Source: Permianibacter fluminis
GTDB taxonomy: Bacteria; Pseudomonadota; Gammaproteobacteria; Enterobacterales; Permianibacteraceae
Direction of reading: 5' to 3'
Assembly: GCF_013179735.1 (NCBI RefSeq)
Contig: NZ_JABMEG010000001.1
Span: 1,922,001 to 1,986,000, forward strand
DNA: 64,000 nucleotides
Shown: in pieces, positions 10,065-19,501 of the stretch
How the letters are laid out: every line of letters starts with the position of its first letter
Position numbering within the stretch: position 1 is the stretch's first letter
Translations under genes and position numbers: made by a program
Notes under the pieces: model-generated
Seen by the model: the letters and a program-made list of their open reading frames with translations, nothing else
What the model was told of the DNA's origin: nothing
Database searches by the model: none

Positions 10065-10142
10065 ACAGGCCTATTGAAGCACTGCCAATGGGGAAATGCC
10101 AGTACTCTTGATTTCTCAGCGCGGCATTTCTGATAGGCCTGT
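10065..10142. repeat. Imperfect inverted repeat in the pilB-pilC gap
   Basis: ACAGGCCTAT (10065-10074) faces its complement at 10133-10142, and inside them AAATGCC (10095-10101) faces GGCATTT (about 10123-10129). It could fold as a long interrupted hairpin between pilB and pilC. There is no T-tract, so it is not a clear terminator. Confidence 0.5.
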
Positions 10143-10193
10143 CGCCGGCAATTCGTCTGGACTAACCCAAATTCTGGCCTAAGCAAAAGCCGG

Positions 10194-11903
10194 TCAATCA
10201 GAGGTAATCCGGTTGATTTCGGCCAGACTGGAAACTCCCTGCCTGACTTTCTCCAGGCCGGACTCGCGCAAATCCTTGATACCCTCTTTCCGCATCTGGT
10301 CGGCGATATCAATGGCGTTGCCACCGCTCATGACGATGCGGCTGATGGCATCGGTAACCGGCATGACTTCATAAACGCCAACCCGGCCTTTGTAGCCCTT
10401 GTTGCAGTTATCGCAGCCGACCGGCTCGTAAAGCGTAAGAGTTGCCACTTCTTCTTCACGAAATCCTTCTTGAATCAGCGCTTCTGGTGGCAGTTTGACC
10501 GGTTTTTTGCAGTGTGAGCACAAGCGCCGTGCCAGCCGCTGGGCAATGATGAGGTGCACCGTTGTCGCGATGTTGAACGGAGCAACCCCCATATTGATCA
10601 AACGAGTAAGGGTTTCCGGGGCGCTGTTGGTGTGCAGGGTCGACAACACCAAGTGACCGGTCTGGGCCGCCTTGATGCCAATTTCGGCAGTTTCTAGGTC
10701 GCGGATTTCGCCGACCAGCACGACGTCCGGGTCTTGCCGCAGGAAGGCCCTAAGCGCCATCGGAAAGGTCAGACCAGCTCTCGGATTGACCTGAACCTGA
10801 TTGACGCCGGGCAAGTTGATTTCGACTGGGTCTTCCGCCGTCGAAATATTGGTTTCTTCGTCATTGAGAATGTTGACGGCAGTGTACAGCGACACGGTTT
10901 TGCCGGAACCCGTCGGTCCGGTCACCAAAACCATGCCTTGTGGCTTGGCAATGGCATCCATGAACGCTTGTTTCTGGACCGGTTCATAACCCAGCGCATC
11001 GATGCCCAATTTGGCGCTTGAGGAGTCCAGAATCCGCATGACGACTTTTTCGCCCCACAGGGTTGGTAGTGTCGAAACCCGGAAATCGATGGACTTGTTT
11101 TTTGACAATTTCAGCTTGATACGGCCGTCTTGGGGCACCCGTCGCTCGGCGATATCGAGCCGCGACATAACCTTCAAACGGGCGGCAAGCCGGCTTGAAA
11201 GATTGACCGGCGGCTTGGCGATTTCCTTTAGCACACCGTCAACACGGAACCGAACCCGGTATTCCTTTTCATAAGGCTCGAAGTGCAAGTCCGAGGCGCC
11301 CTTTTTGATGGCGTCCATCAAGAGCTTGTTGATGAATCGAACAATTGGAGCATCGTCCGCGCCCTGACCGTCATCGCCGGCCGGCTCCTCATCACCGCCT
11401 TGAATATCGAGGTTGTCGAGGTCCTCATCCATGCCCTCGAAACTGCCGGCATCCTTGGCATCGAGCAGTTTGTCGATGGCACGGCCGAGCTTGTCATCCT
11501 CAACCAGAATGCCTTCAATGCTCATGCCGGTATGGAACCGGACCTTGTCCAGGGCTTCGAGATTGGTCGGATCCGAGATGGCAACGAACAACCGGTTACC
11601 GCGCTTGAACAGTGGCATGGTCCGGTGCTGCCGGATGATGGCTTCTTCGACCAGTTCCTTTGGAATCAGATCTTGATCCATCGCCTCGATGTCAAACAGC
11701 GGCGCGCCGAACTCCTGGGACGCTATATTCGCAAGAACGTGAGCTTTGGCTAGCTTATTCTGGACAACATAGCTAACGAAGGGCTGCTTGGTCTTAACCG
11801 CCTGAGCCAACGCCTCTTGAGCGATGCCCTCTTCAAGAATGCCGTCTGTGACCAGCCGTCGTGGCAGGCCGCCCAAGGCCATTTTGGTACCCGGTGTGCT
11901 CAT
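10194..11903 (-). CDS. pilB: PilB, type IV pilus extension ATPase
   Basis: The 569-residue GspE/PilB ATPase powers pilus assembly. Domains in order: an N-terminal MshEN-type domain (about residues 10-150), an acidic linker (GMDEDLDNLDIQGGDEE) and the ATPase core with Walker A GPTGSGKT, the Asp box around RAFLRQDPDVVLVGEIRD, and the His box TGHLVLSTLHTN. The zinc tetracysteine motif is CSHC and CDNC near residue 430-460. It starts 111 bp after the pilA stop, with the pilA terminator in between. Confidence 0.96.
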   Translation of the reverse strand: MSTPGTKMALGGLPRRLVTDGILEEGIAQEALAQAVKTKQPFVSYVVQNKLAKAHVLANIASQEFGAPLFDIEAMDQDLIPKELVEEAIIRQHRTMPLFKRGNRLFVAISDPTNLEALDKVRFHTGMSIEGILVEDDKLGRAIDKLLDAKDAGSFEGMDEDLDNLDIQGGDEEPAGDDGQGADDAPIVRFINKLLMDAIKKGASDLHFEPYEKEYRVRFRVDGVLKEIAKPPVNLSSRLAARLKVMSRLDIAERRVPQDGRIKLKLSKNKSIDFRVSTLPTLWGEKVVMRILDSSSAKLGIDALGYEPVQKQAFMDAIAKPQGMVLVTGPTGSGKTVSLYTAVNILNDEETNISTAEDPVEINLPGVNQVQVNPRAGLTFPMALRAFLRQDPDVVLVGEIRDLETAEIGIKAAQTGHLVLSTLHTNSAPETLTRLINMGVAPFNIATTVHLIIAQRLARRLCSHCKKPVKLPPEALIQEGFREEEVATLTLYEPVGCDNCNKGYKGRVGVYEVMPVTDAISRIVMSGGNAIDIADQMRKEGIKDLRESGLEKVRQGVSSLAEINRITSD

Positions 11904-11971
11904 TTCAGTTGTTCCGACAGATTCTTTTCATTAGCAGCTTTCAGATAAAGGTAATGGACAATCTTAAAAAA

Positions 11972-11998
11972 ACAAAGGCGAGCCAAGCTCGCCTTTGT
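11972..11998 (-). terminator. Terminator between pilA and pilB
   Basis: A 12-bp perfect stem (11972-11983 with 11987-11998), a 3-base loop and, reading the minus strand, a run of seven T. Partial read-through would make pilin far more abundant than PilB, a familiar arrangement. Confidence 0.9.
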
Positions 11999-12014
11999 CC
12001 TAAACAACAGTAAC

Positions 12015-12503
12015 TTACGAGCTGTTACGGCAGTTAGCCGGGAACAACTTGAACAGACTAGCCGATGCTCCAGTGTAGCAGCGCCATGCCTTGATGGTGT
12101 CGCCGGAAGCAGCATCCGAGCAGGAACCGCCAGCCAAGCCACCGCTGGCATTCGTGCAAGCCTTCAGCATAAGTTGTTCGTTGTACAAATCCGGATCAAT
12201 GTTCTGGATTTCGACAGTGATGACATTGCCCGAAACGGCAATTTGTTCAACGTACTGACTGACGCCAGCCGAGTCAGTCGAGCAGCCGGCCGCATTGGCG
12301 GACGAAGGGACAGTATTCGGGTTGGCGGCGAAGAACTCTGCAACGGAAATTTTGCAGGCACCGGCAGCCGCGGCCACTTCGGAAACCTTCGAGCGCTTGA
12401 GATAGTCTTGGTAAGCTGGCAACGCAACGGCAGCCAAGATACCGATAATCGCAACGACGATCATGAGTTCGATAAGGGTAAAGCCCTTTTGCACTGATTT
12501 CAT
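12015..12503 (-). CDS. pilA: PilA, type IVa major pilin
   Basis: The 162-residue prepilin has a short leader MKSVQKG, PilD cleavage after G7 and the mature start [10 protein letters not shown] with the conserved Glu5 (E12 of the precursor). The hydrophobic helix is followed by a small globular domain. There are six cysteines (C50, C74, C116, C128, C142, C158); the last pair would form the C-terminal disulphide loop. The protein ends in NCRNSS, so the last residue is serine. The upstream region carries a sigma-54 promoter. It is transcribed towards pilB-pilC-pilD. Confidence 0.96.
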   Translation of the reverse strand: MKSVQKGFTLIELMIVVAIIGILAAVALPAYQDYLKRSKVSEVAAAAGACKISVAEFFAANPNTVPSSANAAGCSTDSAGVSQYVEQIAVSGNVITVEIQNIDPDLYNEQLMLKACTNASGGLAGGSCSDAASGDTIKAWRCYTGASASLFKLFPANCRNSS

Positions 12504-12640
12504 GTTTAAAGCTCCTCACAGGGGAAGGTATGGCCAGTCAATTCAGGATAGGTGAAAATCCCAAATCCGCCACTGGCGCGTCTCGTACGCCCCAACAACG
12601 AATGCAGCGTACGGGCGACCGACCAGTGTTATCAGTACGC

Positions 12641-12658
12641 CAGCAAGTATCGTGCCAA
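12641..12658 (-). promoter_or_regulatory. Sigma-54 (RpoN) promoter of pilA
   Basis: On the minus strand the sequence reads TTGGCACGATACTTGCTG. It matches the RpoN consensus TGGCAC-N5-TTGC with the -24 GG and -12 GC at exact spacing. The predicted start near 12630 gives a leader of about 125 nt before the pilA ATG. RpoN with the PilS/PilR pair drives pilA in Pseudomonas; PilR is not in this window. Confidence 0.9.
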
Positions 12659-13259
12659 ATATTTGATGGGTCAACTTCCCAGCATTCTGCCGGTCTGGGA
12701 ACGCGCCAGCCCAGATAAATTGCTCTCTACATAGACTTATTTGTGAGGTGCCTCACAATTGCGGGTATTCCTATACCGTACTTCGCTAGGGGTAGGGCGT
12801 GTGCCCCTTCTCGATTGCGCGGCAGCTTGTGACAATATTTGTCAGTGGCCTATTAAAAACAGGGCGGGTATCCGGGGAGGGGCCCTAGAAGTAAGGCCAG
12901 TCTTTCCAAAGACTAGGTGGTTCAAAAAAAAACGATGTTGAGCCGCTGTCTGCAAGGCTATGGCCAACCCACGCATATCCAACTTTATCAGCATGGACGC
13001 TTCTCCAGTTGGAGCACGACCTACTCCACAACGTCACGTGCCGCCCTGTTTGGACTACGGTCGGGGTCGGAAAGCGGCGAGTTGTTTTGACCCGAACTGC
13101 AGAGATTGTCGTAGTTCTTCGGGCGTTCAAATTGCTTGGCAGTGTGGCTATCAAGCTTTGGCTTACTTCTCGACAATGTGCTGACCAATGTCAAATGTGA
13201 TACTTGAGCCTTCCTAGGCGAGTCCTTATACTGTCGCGCCGCGGTACGTGCATTAAGAC
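12659..13259. other. Gene-poor stretch between the pilA promoter and tRNA-Thr
   Basis: Six hundred bases without a convincing gene. Frames at 12885-13154 (minus) and 12960-13200 (plus) overlap each other, lack ribosome sites and resemble nothing I recognise. A 51-codon frame beginning at the ATG near 12934 ends quickly. The base composition is mixed. It may be the remnant of an accessory gene, since pilin accessory genes occupy this spot in Pseudomonas, but this is a guess. Confidence 0.4.
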
Positions 13260-13335
13260 GCCGGTGTAGCTCAGTTGGTAGAGCAGCGCATTCGTAATGC
13301 GAAGGTCGTAGGTTCGACTCCTATCCCCGGCACCA
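13260..13335 (+). tRNA. tRNA-Thr (anticodon CGT)
   Basis: A 76-nt cloverleaf with encoded CCA. The D-arm GCTC/GAGC, the anticodon stem CGCAT/ATGCG with loop carrying CGT, and the T-arm with TTCGACT are all intact. It is nearly identical to E. coli tRNA-Thr(CGT) apart from the acceptor stem. There, GCCGGTG faces CCCCGGC, leaving a T6-C67 mismatch inside an otherwise paired stem. tRNA-Thr next to pilA and nadC is the arrangement known from Pseudomonas. Confidence 0.95.
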
Positions 13336-13473
13336 TCTTTCCATACACAGCTCAAACGATCATCTGTCCTCTTGTTACTCGATGCCCATGCTTAGGGTTG
13401 AAAGGACGCCCTTGTCTGAACATGCAGCTTGGGTCATCCTTGCCGCTAGTCTCGGTCAGACAGAATCCTCGCT

Positions 13474-15609
13474 ATGGTCCTTTCCACTAAATTGAGCCGT
13501 CAACTACTGATTTTGCGGTTGTTGGCTTTGTGTTCGCTCGGTTTCGTATTCTACTTGCAATTCTTGGTGCCGACCTTGGTGGGGTCCGCTTCTAAGGGTA
13601 TGCAGTTGGACATCATTGTCACTGTGCTGACCTCCAGTAGCTATCTGACTACTCAATTGGCGCTGTTTCTATTGCTATCGTTCATTCTCTGGGCTGGACT
13701 GGTTTGGTTGACTTATCGCACTGTGGCATTTTTCATGGTGCGTCGGAGTTGGCGGTATCGAACTTTTGTTCCAACCTTCTTGCTGTATACGTTGCTTTCA
13801 TGGATGGCAATAGGATTTGCCAACAACGTCATATACAGTGGGTCGCGATTCGACTTGTTGGTGCCGATATATTTGCGAAATACCGTGACCGAAATAGTGG
13901 TCGCTGCAATATTGTCGTTATTAGTCGCGGTGCCAATGTTAGTGGCGTTGTGGTTGGCCAATCGAAAGAAAACGGTTTATGCGGCAGCGGCCATTTTGCT
14001 CGCAATCACCATTAGCCATAATATCGACTCAGGGTTCAGTCCGGCCGCTAAAACAAGCCAGCCGAACGTTATAATAATTGGTGTCGACTCCTTCTCTCCG
14101 TTTCAGCTTGGCCGCTATCACGAAGAGAATTTTTCTAATTTTATTTCAAAAATTGAGCAGATGCACTGGTTCGCTGATTCGGTTCCGAGCGTACCGAGGA
14201 CCTTTGGATCTTGGTCCGGCATTTTGACTGGACTTGATGCTGTCGATAGTGGCGCTCGTTTTAACTTGACGCCGATTGAGACGGTAAAAACGGATCGCTC
14301 GATAGCTTATGATTTTCATAACGCAGGTTATCGCACCGTCTTCGCTATGGATGAAAGGCTGTTTGCAAATATCGATCAGCGATATGGGTTCGATGAGGTG
14401 GTCGGCCCAAGAATGGGGGCCATTGACTTCCTTATTTCTACCATCGCTGACTTGCCATTGAATAATCTCTTCATGCATTTTGTTCCGGGTAGCCAGTATA
14501 TTTTGCCAAATAGTTACGGAAATCGCGCTTCAAAAGGTGCGTATTTGCCTGATCATCACGATCAAAAGCTTCAACAAGTTTTGGCTAAAACATCGGATAA
14601 ACCGCTGTTTTTAGTGTCACATTTTTGTGTTTCACATTATCCGTACTTTTGGGGGGAGTCTCCCAAAATTGGCAACCACGAAGGTCTGTCCGGTATGGAG
14701 GTCGTTCATGCTGCGGCCATCCGTCGAGCGACTGAGCAGGTGGATTGGCTGATGTCTAATTTGAAATCGGCTGGATACCTAGATAACGCCATCATTGTGT
14801 TGTTGACTGATCATGGTCACGACTTAGAGAGCGGGCGTGATTTTGAACTCATTGGCAAACAGTATGTTGGACACGAGTCAATGCCTGAGGAAGGTCTTAT
14901 TGGCCAGGCGTTTACCTATGTTAATGGTCACGGGGTAAGTGTTTTCGACCAAAGTCAGATTCAAACCTTTTTGGCATTCCAAATAAATACACCCGAGCTA
15001 AAGAGTAAGCCTGCATTTGAATCGTCAGGCGTATCGCTGATTGATGTCGCGCCAACGCTTTTGGACTTAGCAAAAATCCCTTTTACAAAAGACCGATTTG
15101 ATGGTCGCAGTCTGGCGGCCGCTGTATCCGGGGGCGTTGTCGGTGACTTGCAGAACCTACCGAGATTTGTCGAATCTGATTTATATTTTTCAGCCATCGC
15201 AGATGTTACGAAGGTGGATGCGGCCAAGTTGATGGAAGAAACTCTCCAGAGCTATGAGGTCAGCAATACAGAACCATTACTTCAGCTTAAGCCCGAATTC
15301 TTCGAGAAACGGTTGGATAACAAGATTCGGTCGGTGCTGCTGGGGACGTGGCAGCTGGCATTATTGCCGCCGGTCAACGATGTTGCTAGCACGCCGATTT
15401 TTGAGAACTATCCGAGAACAATTGTCTTGTTCAATCGTGAATCGAAGCAATGGACCAATGATTTCGGTACAGAGTTTGCGGCACAGGCGCCTGTTTCCGA
15501 GATGATTGAGGCGCTGAAATCTCGTTATGGTAGCGAGTCTTTGCCCTGGGATAGTCTGATGAAAAGTGCTATCGAAAGGCATCGCTTTGTTGATGGGAGG
15601 CTTAATTAG
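13474..15609 (+). CDS. Membrane phosphotransferase-like protein of the sulfatase/alkaline phosphatase superfamily
   Basis: The 711-residue protein has four or five N-terminal membrane segments (about residues 8-180) and a large extracytoplasmic sulfatase-fold domain from about 195. Metal ligands appear as D205 (IIIGVDS) and D446/H447/H449 (DHGH). The usual C-x-P-S-R of sulfatases is replaced by T243-F-G-S-W before GILTG, so a threonine takes the nucleophile position. That favours phosphoethanolamine or phosphoglycerol transfer (EptA/LtaS type) over sulfate hydrolysis. Substrate unknown. The gene is visibly AT-richer than its neighbours (about 45% G+C in sampled lines), has no strong ribosome site and sits between tRNA-Thr and nadC, which suggests acquisition. 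Confidence 0.75.
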   Translation: MVLSTKLSRQLLILRLLALCSLGFVFYLQFLVPTLVGSASKGMQLDIIVTVLTSSSYLTTQLALFLLLSFILWAGLVWLTYRTVAFFMVRRSWRYRTFVPTFLLYTLLSWMAIGFANNVIYSGSRFDLLVPIYLRNTVTEIVVAAILSLLVAVPMLVALWLANRKKTVYAAAAILLAITISHNIDSGFSPAAKTSQPNVIIIGVDSFSPFQLGRYHEENFSNFISKIEQMHWFADSVPSVPRTFGSWSGILTGLDAVDSGARFNLTPIETVKTDRSIAYDFHNAGYRTVFAMDERLFANIDQRYGFDEVVGPRMGAIDFLISTIADLPLNNLFMHFVPGSQYILPNSYGNRASKGAYLPDHHDQKLQQVLAKTSDKPLFLVSHFCVSHYPYFWGESPKIGNHEGLSGMEVVHAAAIRRATEQVDWLMSNLKSAGYLDNAIIVLLTDHGHDLESGRDFELIGKQYVGHESMPEEGLIGQAFTYVNGHGVSVFDQSQIQTFLAFQINTPELKSKPAFESSGVSLIDVAPTLLDLAKIPFTKDRFDGRSLAAAVSGGVVGDLQNLPRFVESDLYFSAIADVTKVDAAKLMEETLQSYEVSNTEPLLQLKPEFFEKRLDNKIRSVLLGTWQLALLPPVNDVASTPIFENYPRTIVLFNRESKQWTNDFGTEFAAQAPVSEMIEALKSRYGSESLPWDSLMKSAIERHRFVDGRLN

Positions 15610-15674
15610 ATCAATAGGCAAGCACCGACTGCTTTTGGGCACAGACCATTGGATTTCAGGCGAAGTATCTGACA

Positions 15675-16571
15675 TCACAGCTGCACCCGCATCGATAAAT
15701 CCACCGCCTTCACATGCTTGGTAATCGCCCCGGCTGAGATGAAATCGACGCCGGCGGCGGCGATGGTTTTCAGCCGTTCGGCGGAGACGCTGCCGGACAC
15801 TTCCAGCTTGGCGCGGCCGGCGGTCAGGCTGACGGCGCGGGGCAGGTCGGCGTCGGCGAATTCATCGAGCATGATAATGTCGGCGCCGGCGCTCAGGGCT
15901 TGTTCCAGTTCTTCAAAGGATTCCACCTCAACCTCAACCGGAACCTTCGGTGCCAGCCGGCGGGCGGCATTGACCGCTTCGGCAATGCCGCCGCAGGCGG
16001 CGATATGGTTTTCCTTGATCAGAAAGGCATCGAACAGGCCGATCCGGTGATTGCTGCCGCCACCGACCCGGACTGCGTATTTCTGGGCGGCGCGCAAGCC
16101 GGGCAGGGTTTTGCGGGTATCGAGCAGCTGGCAGCGGCTGCCAGCCAGTGGCGCCACAAACGCTCGCGCGGCATTGGCGGTGCCGGACAGGGTTTGCAGG
16201 AAGTTCAGCGCGGTTCGTTCTCCGGTGAGTAGCAGCCGGGCCGGGCCGCTCAGTTCGCACAGCAGGCTGTCGGCGTCGACCGATTCCCCTTCGCGGCAGC
16301 GCCATTGCAGCGCAACCTCCAGGCCGTTGCCGGTCTGCCTCAGTTGTCGAAACACTTCCTCGACCCAAGCTTGACCGCAGACCAGCGTTGCCTCGCGGGT
16401 GATGATGGTGGCCGTGGCGAGCCGACCGGCCGGCACCAGCATGGCGGTCAAATCCCGCTGCGGGTCGAGCGGACCACTGCCTGGTGCTTGCCCCAGATCT
16501 TCAGCCAAGGCCTGACGGACGCTTTGCTGACGGGCAGCGGCGAGGTATTCGGGGTCGAGGCGGTTATGCAT
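15675..16571 (-). CDS. nadC: Nicotinate-nucleotide pyrophosphorylase (quinolinate phosphoribosyltransferase)
   Basis: NadC converts quinolinate and PRPP to nicotinate mononucleotide, CO2 and pyrophosphate in NAD synthesis. The 298 residues show all family landmarks: [36 protein letters not shown] in two adjacent blocks, [18 protein letters not shown], and the C-terminal [17 protein letters not shown] barrel segment. Convergent with the upstream accessory gene. Confidence 0.97.
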   Translation of the reverse strand: MHNRLDPEYLAAARQQSVRQALAEDLGQAPGSGPLDPQRDLTAMLVPAGRLATATIITREATLVCGQAWVEEVFRQLRQTGNGLEVALQWRCREGESVDADSLLCELSGPARLLLTGERTALNFLQTLSGTANAARAFVAPLAGSRCQLLDTRKTLPGLRAAQKYAVRVGGGSNHRIGLFDAFLIKENHIAACGGIAEAVNAARRLAPKVPVEVEVESFEELEQALSAGADIIMLDEFADADLPRAVSLTAGRAKLEVSGSVSAERLKTIAAAGVDFISAGAITKHVKAVDLSMRVQL

Positions 16572-17062
16572 GGGCGGTCTCTGGGGGCAGTTGTTATAAG
16601 CTTTCTATACGGACAGGCTCGACGGCTGGCGGGCCGGGCGGAACAAGTCGATTGCTCGGTCTTTCGCTTGCCCAGCCAGTCGGTAGCTCAATCGAGGGCC
16701 TGATTATCGACTGCCCGGTCGAGGCGCCGCAAACTTTCACCTTACCCGCTGTCGTGGCCGGCGGCGGTTGCGCGTTGCGCAGCTGGTTCGGCATGTGTCT
16801 TTCATGCGGGTGATTCGCAGGCGGATTTTTCGCCAGCAATCGGCCGGTGCGCCGGCAAAACGACCGACTTTTCCGACGGCGCTGGCCAAAGCAGCAAGGC
16901 AGCAGCTATACAGTCTCCGGGCATCGTGGCAATTCGACCTCTGGTCGGCAAACGTGCCCCACTCCAGGGCAGTGTCGACTGCATCACGGCACACTCGACG
17001 GCTTTCCGCTGTAATGGCATGGCGTAGAAAAGTCTGTGCGCACGCCCCTGGAGTAAAGAAAC
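16572..17062. other. Divergent promoter region between nadC and the DUF1631 gene
   Basis: About 490 bp between two divergent genes. No frame here shows plausible composition or a family match. It should hold both promoters; I do not see a confident -35/-10 pair. A GGAG ribosome site for the DUF1631 gene is at about 17050. Confidence 0.45.
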
Positions 17063-19432
17063 ATGGCATTTGAACCCCACGTAATGCAATTCACCAGCAC
17101 CGGTGAACCGCGTCGTGTCCAGGAGCAGCGGAAATTGCCCAAGCTGATAGAGCGGGTCAGGGATCAGTCGCTGGAGGCGCTGACCAAGTTGTTCGGGCAC
17201 ATGCTCGATACCGCTGACGACACCTTGTTTGACTTGGCCGACAAGGCCGGCAACAACAAGGACCAAACCCTGTATTTCGACGCCATGCGGGAACTGCGCA
17301 TCAAGCGCAAGGGCATGGAAAACGTGTTCCGGCAGGAGTTGCAGAACGGCTTCTACGATCTGGTTGGCCGGAATGAGAATATGGCGGGCGCTGCCGGTGC
17401 CACCTATTCGCTCGATTCGCTCAGTCTGGTCAAGGAAGACGAGCTGGAAGAAAACCTCGCCGTCGACGGCATGGTCTCGCGCGCCAAGCAGCGCAACGAA
17501 GAGCCGCTGCGTTATCTGGCCCGTCGGTTCGATGCCGTGGTGCCGGATATCCGGGTCGAGGCGGATGATCTGCCGGTCTATCCGAAACGCATCTGCGAAA
17601 GCTTCCGCTCCGCCACCAAAGCCTTGGGCCTGGATCTGCGTGCCAAGCTGGTGGTGTTCAAACTGTTTGAACGCAGCGTCATGGCCGAGCTGCCGAATGT
17701 TTATGACGACCTGAACCTGTTCTTCGCCGATAACGGTGTGCTGCCGGATTTGCATGTGCGCAAGCCGCGCAAACTGGCGACCCCGCCGCCGGCGGCAAAA
17801 CGCAAAGTCGCCGAAGACGATGGTCTTGGCGATGTCGTGACACCCGAGCAGCCGGTCGATATCAAGGCCGAAGTGTTCAACGCCCTGCGCGATTTGCTCG
17901 CTGCCCAGAAAGGTGGCGGTATGGCCATGGGCGGGGCTGCGGGCGCATTCTTTGACGGCGGTTTTGGTGCGCCGGTGGTGCCGGTAGTTGAAACCCCGCA
18001 GTTGCTGCAGGCGCTGTCGAAACTGCAGCACGATCCGGGTGCCGTGCCGGTCGGCCAATCCATCGATCTGCGGACTGCGCTTGCTGCGCGTTTGCCGGTT
18101 GTGGTCGGTGGTCGCGTTGACGCCAGTGCCGTCGGTGCCGTCAACGATGACGTGATCGACATCGTCAGCATGATGTTCGATTTCATTCTCGGCGACGCCA
18201 ATCTGCCGGATGACATCAAGGCCCAGCTCGGGCGTTTGCAGATTCCGATGCTGAAAGTCGCGCTGGTCGACAAGAGTTTTTTCAGCAACCGCAATCACTC
18301 GGCGCGTCTGCTGCTGAACGAAATGGCCTACGCCGGCATTGGCTGGGATCCGGATCGGCGTGGTCGTGATGGCCTGCAGGGCCGTATAGAAACGATTGTC
18401 CAGCGGGTGCTGAATGAATTTGAAGATGACTCGCGGCTGTTCACCGAGTTGCTGGAAGAGTTTCGCGGTTACTGTGAAGAAGAGCGTCGGCGCTCGCTGA
18501 TCATTGAAAAACGCACCAAGGAAGCCGAAGAAGGCAAGGCGCGCAGTGATTCGGCCAAGCATGTGGTCGACAACCTGCTGCAGAAGGTGGTGGCCGGACG
18601 CTCGTTGCCGCCGGTCGCGCACAAGCTGCTGCATGATGTCTGGAGCAAAGTGCTGTTCCTCGAACACCTGCGTGCTGGTGCCGACTCCGATGCCTTCCGC
18701 CATGCAGCGCAAGTGGCCGACGTGCTGGTGCGTACGGTGACCGTGCGCACGCCAACCGAACGCTCGCAGTTGCCGAGTTTGATCCCAGGCCTGATTCGCC
18801 AGTTGCGGGCCGGGTTTGAATCGATTTCCTATGGTGCGCTGGAATCAAGCGCGCTGTTGCAGGATTTGGAAGCGCTGCACTTCCAGTTGATGCGGGCACC
18901 GGTCGAGCCGGTGGTGCCGGAAGACAGCGGTCTTGATGACATGGTCGACAACGGCGTCGTCGCAGCCGATTTTGGCATGTCGTCGCACGATACCGATTTG
19001 CTGGCCGATGCGCTGCCGGACACCAGTGCCGAAGATGCTGCGTTGCTGGCCTCGATCAATGTCGAGCCGGTAGAGCTGCCAAGCGGTGAAGAGCTTGGCG
19101 AAGACATCGTCATGGAAAGCGCGCCGGACAACGAGCCGGACGTCGATGGTTATATCGATCAGGTCGATGCGCTGCAGGTCGGCAGCTGGATCGAATTGCG
19201 CGAGCCGGATCGCAACACCCGTTGCAAACTGGCGGCGCGGATTCCGACCGTCGGCAAGCTGATTTTCGTCAACCGTTCCGGTGTCAAAGTGGCCGAATTC
19301 ACTCGCCCGGGCATGGCGGTAGCCTTGCGCCGCGGCAGCGTCAAGTTGCTGGATGACGCGGCGTTGTTTGACCGGGCGCTGGAAGCGGTCATCTCGAATC
19401 TGCGTAAGCTGAAGGACGCAGCCGACAGCTGA
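17063..19432 (+). CDS. DUF1631 family protein
   Basis: The 789-residue cytoplasmic protein matches the DUF1631 family, which lies upstream of ampD in Pseudomonas and relatives. Features visible: a conserved N-terminal helical block (IERVRDQSLEALTKLFGHMLDTADDTLFDLADKAG), a hydrophilic linker with Ala/Pro, a central region containing NHSARLLLNEMAYAGIGW, and a C-terminal beta-rich part (about 690-760: VGSWIELREPDRNTRCKLAARI) that looks like a PilZ-type barrel. Whether it binds cyclic di-GMP cannot be told from here; I do not see a clear RxxxR plus DxSxxG pair. Function unknown. Confidence 0.8.
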   Translation: MAFEPHVMQFTSTGEPRRVQEQRKLPKLIERVRDQSLEALTKLFGHMLDTADDTLFDLADKAGNNKDQTLYFDAMRELRIKRKGMENVFRQELQNGFYDLVGRNENMAGAAGATYSLDSLSLVKEDELEENLAVDGMVSRAKQRNEEPLRYLARRFDAVVPDIRVEADDLPVYPKRICESFRSATKALGLDLRAKLVVFKLFERSVMAELPNVYDDLNLFFADNGVLPDLHVRKPRKLATPPPAAKRKVAEDDGLGDVVTPEQPVDIKAEVFNALRDLLAAQKGGGMAMGGAAGAFFDGGFGAPVVPVVETPQLLQALSKLQHDPGAVPVGQSIDLRTALAARLPVVVGGRVDASAVGAVNDDVIDIVSMMFDFILGDANLPDDIKAQLGRLQIPMLKVALVDKSFFSNRNHSARLLLNEMAYAGIGWDPDRRGRDGLQGRIETIVQRVLNEFEDDSRLFTELLEEFRGYCEEERRRSLIIEKRTKEAEEGKARSDSAKHVVDNLLQKVVAGRSLPPVAHKLLHDVWSKVLFLEHLRAGADSDAFRHAAQVADVLVRTVTVRTPTERSQLPSLIPGLIRQLRAGFESISYGALESSALLQDLEALHFQLMRAPVEPVVPEDSGLDDMVDNGVVAADFGMSSHDTDLLADALPDTSAEDAALLASINVEPVELPSGEELGEDIVMESAPDNEPDVDGYIDQVDALQVGSWIELREPDRNTRCKLAARIPTVGKLIFVNRSGVKVAEFTRPGMAVALRRGSVKLLDDAALFDRALEAVISNLRKLKDAADS

Positions 19433-19460
19433 GTTCGCTGGTATTCATCAAAACGCGCTA

Positions 19461-19491
19461 AGCTGGCCACCCTGAGTGGCCAGCTTTTTTT
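19461..19491 (+). terminator. Terminator between the DUF1631 gene and ampD
   Basis: A 10-bp perfect stem (19461-19470 with 19476-19485), a 5-base loop and a run of seven T. Confidence 0.92.
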
Positions 19492-19501
19492 CTGCAGATA
19501 A

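Noticed and set aside
12885-13200. Small genes between pilA and tRNA-Thr
   Set aside because: Overlapping frames on both strands, none with a ribosome site or recognisable features.
13260-15675. Integrative element using tRNA-Thr as attachment site
   Set aside because: No integrase gene and no second copy of the tRNA 3' end was found before nadC; only one accessory gene is present.
16802-18712. 636-codon frame antisense to the DUF1631 gene
   Set aside because: Composition is rich in His, Gln and Arg, typical of shadow frames, and the sense gene has a good ribosome site and family match.
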